From the NCBI GenBank assembly GCA_030248215.1, contig JASANG010002886.1, forward strand, positions 62,001-126,000: 64,000 nt of DNA, read 5' to 3'. Made by a program: the position numbers and the translations under genes. Within the stretch, counting starts at the first letter, position 1. Each line of letters begins with the position of its first letter. A model generated the notes under the pieces. It made no database searches. It was not told where the DNA came from and worked only from the letters and a program-made list of their open reading frames with translations. Of this stretch, positions 46,861 through 58,013 are shown piece after piece. This stretch comes from Enoplolaimus lenunculus. Taxonomy: Eukaryota; Nematoda; Enoplea; Enoplida; Thoracostomopsidae.

Positions 46861-47957
46861 ACTTAAACTAACTACCTGATTTACAACTAATTTTGAGCAT
46901 AAAAATAACAGAATGAGCGAAACAGACATCGATTTTTACCGGAAACGGATATATTCATCTGGACACACAGTGCTACTTACATATGTTGATTAGCAGGGTA
47001 AATAGAAATTGTGCTTCCGCTACAAAATAAGAAGTGGGACTAAAATTTATTTCGCCTCTCCAGAACGTGCCCCTCTGTAATTAAGTTAGACTGTTATTTA
47101 CCGCCCTCCGCCGCCCGTCGTTACTTACATATCGGGTATTGCAACTGTCCGTTGAATTGAACGTTTATTTGTCTTGTATCAAAAGCTTGAGCGACAATGC
47201 AAGGTTATACTTAGGTATATAAGTATATACTTTCAAAATTTAAGTATGTTTTAAAGTTTTGCGCTCAAACTTATATATTTGGTCCTGCATGGGGTCATTT
47301 ATGCAGCACATTTAGAGATAATTGACATTTATGGACTCTAATTAGGGTACACTCTATCCGCTTACAGACTCTTGTATAAATACGGAGTCCTATTGATTGG
47401 GACCAACCAGGATGTAAACTGATATAAAAATAACGGAAATTGATAGTGATGGAAAGAAAGGAAACGGATATTGAAGTATATATATAAATTTCAAATAGGT
47501 TTGTTCAACGGACTTTCAAACTTTTGAAGAAAAAATGGCGGACGCACACAAATTTTTAAGGTTATCGATGAATATCGTAATTTTTGTTTCGGTTCGGACT
47601 ATTACAGCTCTCATCTGTAATAAAAAAATTGCGAGAAATTTACGTAATTTATAACTAATATCGAGCGTGAAACAAATTTCCGGTATTTCTATAACGGAAA
47701 CGGATACCAATTTTTACCGGAAATGGAAACGAATACCGATTTTTACCGGAAACGGATCTCCCGATTACTTACCAATCGCATTCAAGAATTCTAGCTGATT
47801 TCGTTTTCATTGTTGCTCGCTTTGCACGCGTTATCACGTGTGACCGGATATTAATTTTTCGGATACCGGAACCGGAGACGGATATTGTATATGTTAACAA
47901 AATTTATTTTTTCGCTGCATTTTTAGCGTACCAAGGTTTTCGTATGTTATAAAGTTC
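46861..47957. repeat. Decayed MITE copy and CCGG-rich dispersed repeat
   Basis: A decayed relative of the 14730-15156 element lies at about 47030-47410. From 47450 to 47890 the sequence is full of CGGAAACGGATA, TTTTTACCGGAAA and ACCGGAACCGGAGACGG words. No coding frame is supported. Confidence 0.55.
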
Positions 47958-48127
47958 ATGGCCAATGTAAAGAACTAGGGCGGAACAGTATTATAAGCAT
48001 ATTCCTAAACCTAAGCGTAACAATGAGCATATTCCTAAGCCTCAAGCAAAAAATTAGTCTAAAGCTTAAGCTTACTCTTTTCTAGTCCCACAGAAAAACG
48101 TTCCGCCCCTGATCTTTACATGAGCCA
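47958..48127. mobile_element. GGCC-ended MITE with TTAGGC-like core (complete copy 2)
   Basis: Left ATGGCCAATGTAAAGAAC then GGGCGGAACAGTA; right GTTCCGCCCCTGATC then TTTACATGAGCC. The core contains CCTAAACCTAAGCG and AGCAAAAAATTAGTC. Ends are inverted over about 35 bp. Confidence 0.85.
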
Positions 48128-48906
48128 AGTTTATAATTGCTGCTAATAATCTGAAATTATGTAATGCAAAAATGCGTTTACTTTCTTCACTTGCCCAGAA
48201 ATGTAATCGAAAACGTATCAGAACTTTAACTTCTTTACTTGCCCAGAAGTGTATATAATCGCACACACCGAAACTGAATACGGATATATATCAGTTTTTT
48301 CGGATATTAAACCGGGATCTGATATACGGTCGTACCATCACCATATACGTAATACAACGTGGCAATTTGGTTCGGCCTTATATCCGGTTCCTGTTAAAGA
48401 TCCTGCAAAAACAGATCCTTATCCAGGTCTGGGTATCTGGTACAAAACTACTGGATATCTATCCGGTTCCGGTAAAAAATTCTATATCCGGTAAATTAAT
48501 ATACGCTCGCACCCTATGTGGTATATATACAGATTTTCGGGCTTAGGCGAATGAAAAACCTCAAAGTACAAGGGGAATTGATGTAAGTCCAAAGTTATTT
48601 TTTCTTAAAACGAACGCGCTTTGATAATTATCCGAAAGCCCTTTTACAATTATAATCAGTGTTTCATAATACGAAACCTGTGTTCGTCATAGGAGGTCTC
48701 AAATTAAGTGTTCGTCAATATTAGGAAACTATGCCCCTTTTTGGCGTGCTCCAGCTTTTTGGTCAACAAGGCAGTAGTGGTACAATACTGGATCCGTTCA
48801 ATTTTTGACAAATTGGAAGAAAATTTAACAGGCTGTCCAGCGAGTTTAAAATCATATATATGGATGGCAGGAAGTTTCGATCCTGCTTCTTAAAATAATG
48901 CAACAC
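48128..48906. repeat. CCGG-rich dispersed repeat and spacer
   Basis: About 48270-48500 is built of ATATCCGGTTCC, GGATATCTATCCGGTTCC and similar words. No gene is recognised, and 48500-48900 shows nothing. Confidence 0.5.
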
Positions 48907-49069
48907 TGGGCCAATGTAAAGAACACGGGCGGAACAGTATTGAAGCATATTTCTAGGCCTAAAACCTAAACCTAAGTATAAGCCAAGCAAAAAATTACTC
49001 TAAAGCTTAAACTTACTCTATTGCAGTCATACAGAAAAACGTTCCGCCCCTGATCTTTACATGGGCCCA
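48907..49069. mobile_element. GGCC-ended MITE with TTAGGC-like core (complete copy 3)
   Basis: Left TGGGCCAATGTAAAGAAC, GGGCGGAACAGTA; right GTTCCGCCCCTGATC, TTTACATGGGCCCA. The interior is about 85 percent identical by eye to copy 2, and the two lie less than 1 kb apart in the same orientation. Confidence 0.88.
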
Positions 49070-49542
49070 ACGCTGCGGCAATTCATTTTGTTTTTGCGAA
49101 GAATTTTAACCCTCTTTCACTAATCCTTTCGTTGCTGATTTTAATAATTTATGTAGCAAAAATGTTTACATGATTACTTTCTGAAGATACCAGAAACGCC
49201 ATTATGCGATTTTTGTTCAAACGATCTACCTAATAAAACTGAGTGGGTTACCAATATTAAGCTACTACTCATATTACGCATACTTCAACAACAGTAGATA
49301 ACAAAAATTTAAAATCTGCGCAGTTCGCCAAAATCGAAGCATAAGTATAATAGAACAACAGCGTGGCGGAACATAAACATAACTTGATAAACAAAAATGA
49401 TGTTAAATCTGCAAGTTTTACATATTATCTAAAAGCAGTTATAAGATCGCTTTTTCTAGTTCCCTTAGAAAATGTAAGACTTTTGCTTTAACTTCCCTGT
49501 CATTTGAATACCTAACCCATTGCGAGTATAAATGAAAAATTG

Positions 49543-49548
49543 TTTATT
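49543..49548 (-). terminator. Poly(A) signal of the MTERF3-like gene
   Basis: TTTATT on the plus strand, read as AATAAA on the gene strand, 24 bases after its stop codon. It is the nearest hexamer, and 49070-49571 holds no other feature. Confidence 0.55.
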
Positions 49549-49571
49549 GTCTCTATAAATATACAACAGGT

Positions 49572-52500
49572 TTATAACTTTTTCAAAAACTCATTATATT
49601 CAGACAACGTTGCTTTTGCTACTTTCACGGCAAACTGTTTGTCAAACGGCCGAGCTAATGATTCCAGAGAAACATAATTTGGTAATGCAGGATCATATTG
49701 GTTTCTTTTAAGCGACTTTAGGAATTCATGACGATTCTGTAGAAATTAATTAAGGTGATTGCTGCAACACATATAGGAACGGAAATTGATACCCGAGTTT
49801 ATTTAACGCGAAACTAGCGAGCTTGGGCTTATACATTTAGAGCCATCTCACTCAATATCAAAGCCATGTAGATATATCTATGGCTTGAATTTTACACGTT
49901 TTAATTTGTTTTTATAAACAACAAACTTGATATTGCAAAACTAACTTTAATGTGAAAGGTAGAGTATCGCAGAATAAACGGCCAATGTAGGATCATTTCA
50001 TGACTAAATCCTAACTCATTGTGCACGTAGTCAAACGTTCGAATAACAGCGTCTCTGCCTGTAAAACCAGCAACAACTCCAGTCGAATGCAACATGCGCA
50101 ACATGCCCTTATACACTAAACATTTCATTCTTAAACCATACAAGGATCGACCGGATATTCGGTTCCGGTTCAATATCCGGCAAAAAATCGACATCCGTAT
50201 AGGGTGCCGATATCCGGTATAAACTTAACGGATACCGGATATTTACGGTTGAGGTTGACAAGTCAACAGTGGACACTGACGTGGAATGAAAAATCCAAGT
50301 CAAAAATTAATCTTATATGCATAAAATACATATTTTTGCACGACTCGATTATTTCCAACAGTGCACAAATTTATATCCTATATCCGACTAACATCCGGTT
50401 CCGGTACAAACTTTAGTGTCTGGCTCCAGTTCCGGTACCCGGTAAGATTGATATCCGTTCGATCACTGAAACCATATAGGTATGCAGATTCGAGCCGAAC
50501 AAAAACACACTGAATCTGTAACAATATTGAAACATTTTTACATGTATCTAAGGTTCGCAAAAAATCAGTTCAATCTGCTAGGTTACGGTTCGTGCCTGCG
50601 ACTATATATACAGAATAAGTATTCACTATAAAATTAGGTTCAAAGCACAAAATCCTTTTATTTAAAACTAAAAAATTTACTTTCAGAAACAACATAATAT
50701 TAGGTTTCGTCGTGTGCTACGCTAATATTATAATGTGTAAATTTTCAGTGCAAAAACATTAAAAGTTTGTAGGAAACACTGACAAAAGTGAATGAAATCT
50801 TTAATGTTCTTACGTCGTAGCCATAGTTTAGGGTCTGTTACAAGCAGCTTTTTCATATCGTCCACTGTAAATCCAAGCTCATTGTGCATTGTAAATTGCA
50901 GAAGCTAAAAGTTTTGGACAGCTTTAGTTACAGCGTTGGTGAATTCAGCGCTATTCACATCAGATATACTTCAGTCAGAGGTATAAGAAATAGTTAAATA
51001 TGATATAAAATGACCTAAAACTCATGATATATGTTACAATCACAAAATCATTAAACGAAGATAAAATAAATTTAAACTGTTGTACCAGTATCAGTATATA
51101 ATAGTTCTATTTGAGTATAGCTACTACAGCACGTTATGTAGAATAAGCCAATCCGTAATGCAACAATTTAACACATACGCGTGCTTAGTAAACTACGAAT
51201 ACGTAACAGCTCTAAATTATGCTAGAAATAAAGCTGAATTTTTTTCAATTTCAGGTCAAACCTATAAGTTGTTCTGTTCACATTAAACGCACCTGACACA
51301 GGGTGCAATCGAAATTTCAATTCCTTTACAAAACGTTGTATTCTTCACTATCCGGTTCCGGTGTATTGAATACGTTTTTCACCATATTCTTTGAAAATTT
51401 AGGTGCCATAATTCTGTGTTCCGTAGACGGAAAGACCGAATGTAAAAGTTTCATAAAAATTTCCTCAAACAGCTGTTTAGCAGCTCATTTTACGCAGCCA
51501 AACGCCGCATATTAGCATGTCTGATGACAAAAATTGAACAATAGTCAATGGTAATATGTTGTCACAGATTGCGCCACAATTAATTTTTCAGCAAGAGGTT
51601 ATTATTTATTTACTATCAAGCTCCTGTACAAAATCAGGACTCACGGCGTATAATATTAGTGTAAGCATAAAAACTTTACTTGCATATATCCAATGCCAAA
51701 GGTAACAAGCTTCGGGGCTTTGACAGCTACCGTACGCGTTTCATCTCCAGACAACGAAAATTCTCGCTGAAGCCAACCCAAACGGCCGTCAATAACTTTA
51801 GTTTCATGGTTGAGCCAATATACTGCTTTTGAAATGATTTGCGTTATTTCCTCATTGCTAAATCGCTTTGATTCCAAATAATTAATTCGGATCTGTAAAC
51901 ATAACGCAGATATTATGCAACGTACAATATTAGTGCCAGGGTGCAACTAAATACCAACAATACCAGAGCCGAATACTATATACAATATCCGGTCTAAGCC
52001 GCTAAAACTTAATCACGCTAAACTAGCATTATTTGTTATAATATAATTTTGATCCTACTTACACTTTAGCAAACGTTTTCATTGCTATGGCGCCTGAAAA
52101 TATTAAGCGGCGAAAGCATCTACAACACCAAAACAAACTTCGAGATTTTCCTGCGTTTGTTGAAATATCCAGGGATTTCGTGTTATATAACCGCCAAGGT
52201 TTTCAAACTGCATCCCACAGCGTTGACCAAGAAACCGAAGTACTGGAAGCACGTCACGTGTGAAATCAAGTTTGACAATAAAATCAATTGCATTGGACTT
52301 CCGTTCCAAATGCGAAAGGTCCACTCCTGAAGCATCGTTGTTAGGCTCATAGAGAGGACAATAAATTGAAATTAAGAAGCTCTATCGGACGAGAAAACTA
52401 GTGTTGGTATTTGAATGATCATACTTTTTAACAGTTTCAGATGAGCAACTGCTGCAATTCATTTGCTCAAAACTTTACTGGTGATAGGTGCTACACACAG

Positions 52501-53011
52501 TTAAGAACGCCACTCAATGTCTCGAATACACCAATGTAAACGAACGAATGTATTGATGCAGGCACGTGCGCAGGATTTGCTTTTGAAATGATTCTCTTTC
52601 GTACAAATACAAATTTTGACTCTGGCTCAAGTTGCAAACCGCCGGTTATGATTCTTGGAAAATTGACTTGTCATGGAACCTTTTCACTCTTTTACTCATC
52701 AACCAACTGACAATGATTCCCAACACTTTGAAAATTTTCAATCATCAAATTGCGAGCGAGACGACAGCTGGGAAACCCACCTGCGTACATCAGTGTACTG
52801 ACGCACTGTTTAAATGGAAGTGATAAAAATGCACTTGAACAATACATAATACATTAAACAAAACAGAAAACAATGTACCTAAATCTACAAGTCTCTGAAA
52901 TGTTTCGGACTCATTCACAATAGTTGCAACTGAATACGTTTTGATTCGTTTTTGTGGCACAAACTTCGGCGCTTCTATTGGTTGGTTAAAACGGACCAGT
53001 CCGTCATCGGC
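49572..53011 (-). CDS. MTERF3: Mitochondrial transcription termination factor 3 (MTERF3) core
   Basis: Helical-repeat, nucleic-acid-binding protein of the mitochondrial matrix, needed in other animals for mitoribosome assembly and mtDNA expression. Exons on the minus strand: 53011-52879, 52326-52139, 51892-51680, 50904-50814, 50058-49946, 49736-49572; GT/AG and phases agree, and this part encodes about 300 residues. It follows the human protein throughout: 'SETFQRLVDLGVDLSHLE', 'KLDFTRDVLPVLRFLG', 'LGGYITRNPWIFQQT', 'DGRLGWLQREFSLSGDET', 'VKAPKLVTFGIGYMQ', 'ELGFTVDDMKKLLVTDPK', 'ELGFSHEMILHWPFILR', 'RNQYDPALPNYVSLES' and the end 'ATLSEYNEFLKKL'. The exon at 53011 begins in phase 0 with no presequence, so the 5' end lies in upstream exons (see next entry) or has been missed. 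Confidence 0.93.
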
Positions 53012-53485
53012 TAATAATTAAAATAATACATATAAATATTTACCAAAACAAAATAAATTGGCTGTTTTCTCCATTCACTAACAAACAAGCTAATTTATAT
53101 TTTGCATTATGCACGCAACTAAAAAATTAGTGCATTGCTTAAGTGTAATTTGTTCTAACAATGTCAATTTTTTTTCAAATCTAACGTGATAGCGGCGAAA
53201 TTTGCTGTAATGCTCAGTATTACACATAAACGGCAAAAATCAGATAACACACTTAAAACTATAAATGTCGAGGAATGCAGTGTCATGGAAAACATTATGT
53301 TCTTTTCGTAGTGCACCGCATTTCAAAGCATAATTAATAGTGCCTGGGTTATAGATAGGCAAAGATACCAATTGTTAACTTCAAGGCCTGCTCACCAAGC
53401 CGAAGCCTAAGTTTGATCTTAAATCTAAGTCTAACCGCAAAAGCATACGATTCCAGTCTTTAAGTCCTCAGTATCACTGTCTTAC

Positions 53486-55754
53486 AGTAGGCAGGCCTCT
53501 ATAATTAACATGGACTGACAAAACGGTACATAGAAATTCTTCCAAGCCTTCTGTTAACAACAAGTCACTTTTACAAATATGTGGATATTTCACAGATACC
53601 ATGCGCAGTAAATATGGCGATGACGTAGTGGGGCTTACAAGAATTCGGCCCGCGATTAACCCCAAGGAGCAGCATGACCTTTTTGACAAAAAAGAAAGCA
53701 GTGAACTACATTAGCTCCTTATTATACCTAACGTTATCTGTGAGTCTGATTCTAAATAATTGACAACGATTTCATCGTTGGCACCAGGTATCAGATCTCT
53801 ACTAACACGCAGGTCTCCGGTCTTGGCTTTACGAATAGTGTCTGCAAACCACAGACGAGCACCTTCTGTTAGTTCGCTGTTTTCGTCGTCCTATAAAATA
53901 GAGCGACCCAAGTTTGTACCGGATCTATTATATACTTATTAACCTAACGCCGTGGCTTATTTATATATGGAGGCACTTATAAGAGGAACGAAACGAACTG
54001 TTTCAATAAGACTTCCTGAATTTGTGGCATCGTGATGCTAACAACCAGTATATACGTATCCATGGATAAAAGTAGCTTTAATCAAAACTAGATAAAAGTA
54101 ATCAGTCAATGACTGTTAAACGTATAGAACTTACCATCTTTTGGCGTTGTGTTTTGTACCACTCCACCACACATTTTAGGACAAGTGGCTCTCACATTTA
54201 GCGCACACTAACCTTTTAGAAAGTCAAAACGTGCATCAATTGTGCAATAGGGACCACCAAACGTGGAATGAGGCCCAGACAACACAACAAGCGATAGTAA
54301 ATTTTTGGTCATGTATAAAGAATAAAGCTAGTGGAACACTCTTGCATATGCAATAGTCATAACCGATTTTTTAGTTAAAAAAAATATATATCTTTAATGT
54401 ATATACCAATGTAAAACTAAACCCATGTTGATCTGTTCATAACGAAAATCTGAAACAGACTAAGGTATTCTATCGTGACGTACTAAATGATTTTAAAAGG
54501 TTTAAAGCTGTTTGAATATGCATAAAATTATGAACCCACATACCAGAGATTCTGTAGGCAGTAAGATATCATTGTCCACATACGGATCCCCAGTAGCTCC
54601 TTGCTCAATAGGTTTGTTTTCAAACAATTGAAATTTGTGCCGCAACATCTTTGCCTTTTTATCAATTGCGGAAGGAGACCTGAAGTAAACACTATTTCGT
54701 ACATAACTATGATGCACCTATTGGATGCACAATACTTTTGCACAAAAACATAAAAATATATCCGCAAAGTATTTGTAGCTGGCATTTCGGCGTTTTGAAA
54801 ATAAAGATCAATATTTATCTCATTTTCTCGTGGTCTGACATTTTCCATAGCTTTATGCTTGCAATCCTAGTCTAAATTGTACGTGACATAATCTTATATT
54901 TCACCATTTAAATTTGGATAGACGATATACTTCAAACCAAAAAGATTGAGTCCAAAATAAGATACTTATTTACTTCTAGTCGACAAAAACTCTCCATCCA
55001 CCAGAATGACTTACTAAATTAAAAAATAGGCTAACACCTAGACCTAGCCGAGAGCTAAGCTTAGGTTTTCTCCTACTTATGAAAATAACGAATAGTAACG
55101 TAAGAGAACTTTTGCACCATATTATCAAACCAGCACCAGCGCATAAAAGTACACAAGCAATTACAACCGAATATCTGTCAGCCAATGGCCGTTTTAATGA
55201 CATTCTGTTAAAATACTACTTTACCAAGTTTTCTACCTAGAACCATTATCGCTGGTATCACAGGTATCAAGCGCAGTTTCGTCATCTTCAACCGAAAACT
55301 GTTTTAACTTTATATTTTTTGTGTCTTCTGGTTGCTCATTAATTGATGAAGCAGCACCAGCAGATGATTGTAAACAAAGGTTCATTCTGACAAGTTTTTC
55401 GGTCAATCTAGCAAGACGATAAGATGAAGTAATAACATTTTTGTTTAAATACATTGCCAATCTAAATTGTTCTGCCGGTTGCGTAATATATGCCGTAGAC
55501 CAAGCCGTTATTTGGACTAATCTAAATTGCTTGAATCACCAGCGCACATTTTGATTGGTTATTAATACAACTGTAAAAAATATTGTTTTATTGACACAGT
55601 TTTAACGTGTCTAGAAGCTATTTGACATAATATTAGGGTTAATTGGATCGCTGCAACACCGTTTGTTGCTTCCAGAATCAAAAATAACATACGTAAATGC
55701 ATCGAAAATATCTTGTCTTAAAATTCGTACATTTTGAGGAGCTGATTCTCTCTC
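53486..55754 (-). CDS. Unrecognised protein exons, possibly the N-terminal part of the MTERF3 gene
   Basis: Five exon candidates on the minus strand: 55754-55693, 55521-55237, 54679-54544, 53890-53728 and (weaker) 53550-53486. They have proper GT/AG sites and compatible phases, about 237 codons. The last ends in phase 0, exactly what the first MTERF3 exon (53011) requires. Encoded pieces include 'NVRILRQDIFDAFTLVQ', 'PAEQFRLAMYLNKNVI', 'SYRLARLTEKLVRMNL', a Ser/Asp/Glu-rich linker, 'KKAKMLRHKFQLFENKP', 'TEGARLWFADTIRKAKTG' and 'LIPGANDEIVVNYLES'. I recognise no family; it is soluble, charged and helical, with no membrane segment. Either it is a separate gene lying upstream or a long extension of MTERF3, which is normally about 400 residues including a mitochondrial presequence. 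The first exon opens at an acceptor, so the start codon lies further 5' and was not found. Confidence 0.55.
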
Positions 55755-56690
55755 CTATCATAAAAATTTAAAACAATTTATTTTGTGAGTAGTACGTCTA
55801 AAATTTAAACCACGGTGCAGTGCAACAGAACAGTTTTCTCTGGATCTGGTTGAAAAAACGAACTCCAGCTACGGTTGCGTTAAAGTTTTCCCGAGGCGTT
55901 CCGCGTTCCGGATGCCAAATTTTAACACTTCTATGTTTGGTAAAATTTTAGAAATGTTAACTTAAGAGATTTGTGAAAAAAGATTCCTTAAAATAGTTTT
56001 GAAAACACTGATTATCGTTAAGATTCATGAAATTGAAGAATAAAGATCATTTTAACTAGCTTATGGTACTTCGCCTTTGGCTCAGGAATAATCTATCGAC
56101 ATCGGTTTCAGTATTTTTCACTTTCAGTTGTCCCTGATATTAAACCAAATGTGATATAAAACCTGATTGGTAAAAATTCAGTCGCTAAAAGAGCGGCCAA
56201 AGTATATAGCAGGACCGAACAGTAGTGTAAGCATATTGCAGCGGTTGTTGGTTTCGTAAAAGAATTTTTTTAAAATGGATTTTAAAAAAGTTTGATTTCA
56301 ATTCTTGTTGTAAATAAAAGGTAATCAGTGAGTCAGATTAGTTAGTTAAAAAGTTAATATGTTTCAAAATGTTAATACGGAACAGATATCACGCACGCAA
56401 AAATATTAATTTTGATATTTTAAACCAAATTCTTACATTTACGAAATATTATTGGTCTTTCGATTTTGGTGCAATAAACTGTGAATTGATGTTTAAAAAT
56501 CGGAGACAATAATAATCATCCATTGAAACGGCGCAAACCACAAACAACACTTTACTGTACAATTTTTTACAGGTGCGTAGACAGTAAAACGTGGATGACA
56601 CATAATCGAGCGGATAGCTAACTCAAGTTAGCTTTTGGCTCTAATACAACGTGGGTAAACCTAGTTCAACAATTGGTAGTCTATACCTTC
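55755..56690. other. AT-rich spacer
   Basis: Fragment of a GGCC-ended MITE at about 56192-56240. The missing 5' exon(s) of the preceding gene may be here, but I could not place one. Confidence 0.4.
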
Positions 56691-56694
56691 CGAT

Positions 56695-57000
56695 CGAAAT
56701 ATGGATGCAAACTGCTCACTAATTTCTAGAAGTATTTCACTCGGGTTCCCTTTACGCATTCGATTTGCTAATAGCAAAAATATATTTCTGGTCCCAATTT
56801 TTTTGTTGTGATTTGATTGTTACTATAGAACGATCGTGAACGAAATCAGTATTAGAAGTATTAGGTTTACAGGAGGCTATATAAAGACTATACAACAATT
56901 CCATTTCTAACAGATGTTTGATATATTTCTTAATATTGACATATCGTGTGTACTGTCGCACTGTATAATCCGGGCGTTTCGTATTCAAACATTAATCAGA
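56695..57000 (-). mobile_element. Fragment of a LINE related to the one at 41303-46860
   Basis: The minus-strand translation 'LYIASCKPNTSNTDFVHD' followed by 'VTIKSQQKNWDQKYIFAI' matches the ORF2 linker between endonuclease and reverse transcriptase ('FYIASCRHNTYYGSEVND', 'ATVKSLQRKNWEARHISS'). Only this segment is preserved, so it is an old truncated copy of the same or a sister family. Confidence 0.75.
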
Positions 57001-58013
57001 ATTACTAGCATTGCAAATCAAGCAACTGTTCTACGAAATACTCTATATCGTGAATTTACTAAACAAAAATTAGATATCTAACAAGAATAATACATAATTA
57101 TAAAAAAATAACTGTCCAGTTCTCAACCAACAACACAACGTATTAAACTACCTACCTACCTACCGAAAAAAAGATTACATAATGCAATATTATTTCAATG
57201 AAAAATAGCATATAAATAATATCCGGATTGGAACGTAATTCCGTTTCTGCGAAAATTCCATTAACAATTGGTTTTCGATTCCTACCTATATTCTGTCTGT
57301 TGTTCCGTTGGCTTGGCTTTGTTTTTTCCTAGTAAGTATATATTCTCAGTTATTATTCTAAGAGCATCTAGCAGAGCAAATTCCACTGAAATGAAAATGA
57401 CTGCAACTAAAAACTTTTAGTTTTACCTTCAAATAAATAAACAAATTTAAATTCTATTTATATTTTGGCAAGCAGTGATGTCAGCCCGCTAAATATAAGA
57501 GCTCCATATTTGGCTCAACAGTATTTTTTACCACAGTGATAAATATACCTTCTGAGAGTTCTGCACTGAATTGTAACTACATACTGCAAATACTAAATAT
57601 TTCCACTGAATAGAATTGGTTAATTTTCAAAACTCTGGGTCATGTTATTTATAGTGTCATAAGACTCCATATGCAAATTATGCCTTATCATTTAAACATA
57701 GGAAACTTTTGTCTTTAATAAACTGTTATTCCGACATGAGCGTTTTCCCAATTATTTAATTTTGTTAATAAAACTATGTCTGTTGTGTTTTCGCAAAACT
57801 ACTTGATAATGAAATAGCTGAAAATTCGTTTAAGCCATTTTTTGGCGTTTTTTCAAAAACGTGCAACAATAAATCGGTAATGAAAATTATTTCAAATTCC
57901 GGTTTCTGTTCCTATTCCTGTTCCAGTTCCTGCACGGAATTTCAATTCCAGTCCCTGTTCCTGTTCCTGCAAAATAGGGTTCCTGTTGAAATTCTGATTC
58001 TAACATTATTAAA
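57001..58013. other. Spacer with simple and dispersed repeats
   Basis: CTAC simple repeat at 57155-57175, ATTCCG-type fragments around 57230-57300, and a CCTGTTCCTGTTCCAGTTCC run at about 57895-57990 next to the HMG-CoA reductase stop. No gene recognised. Confidence 0.45.
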
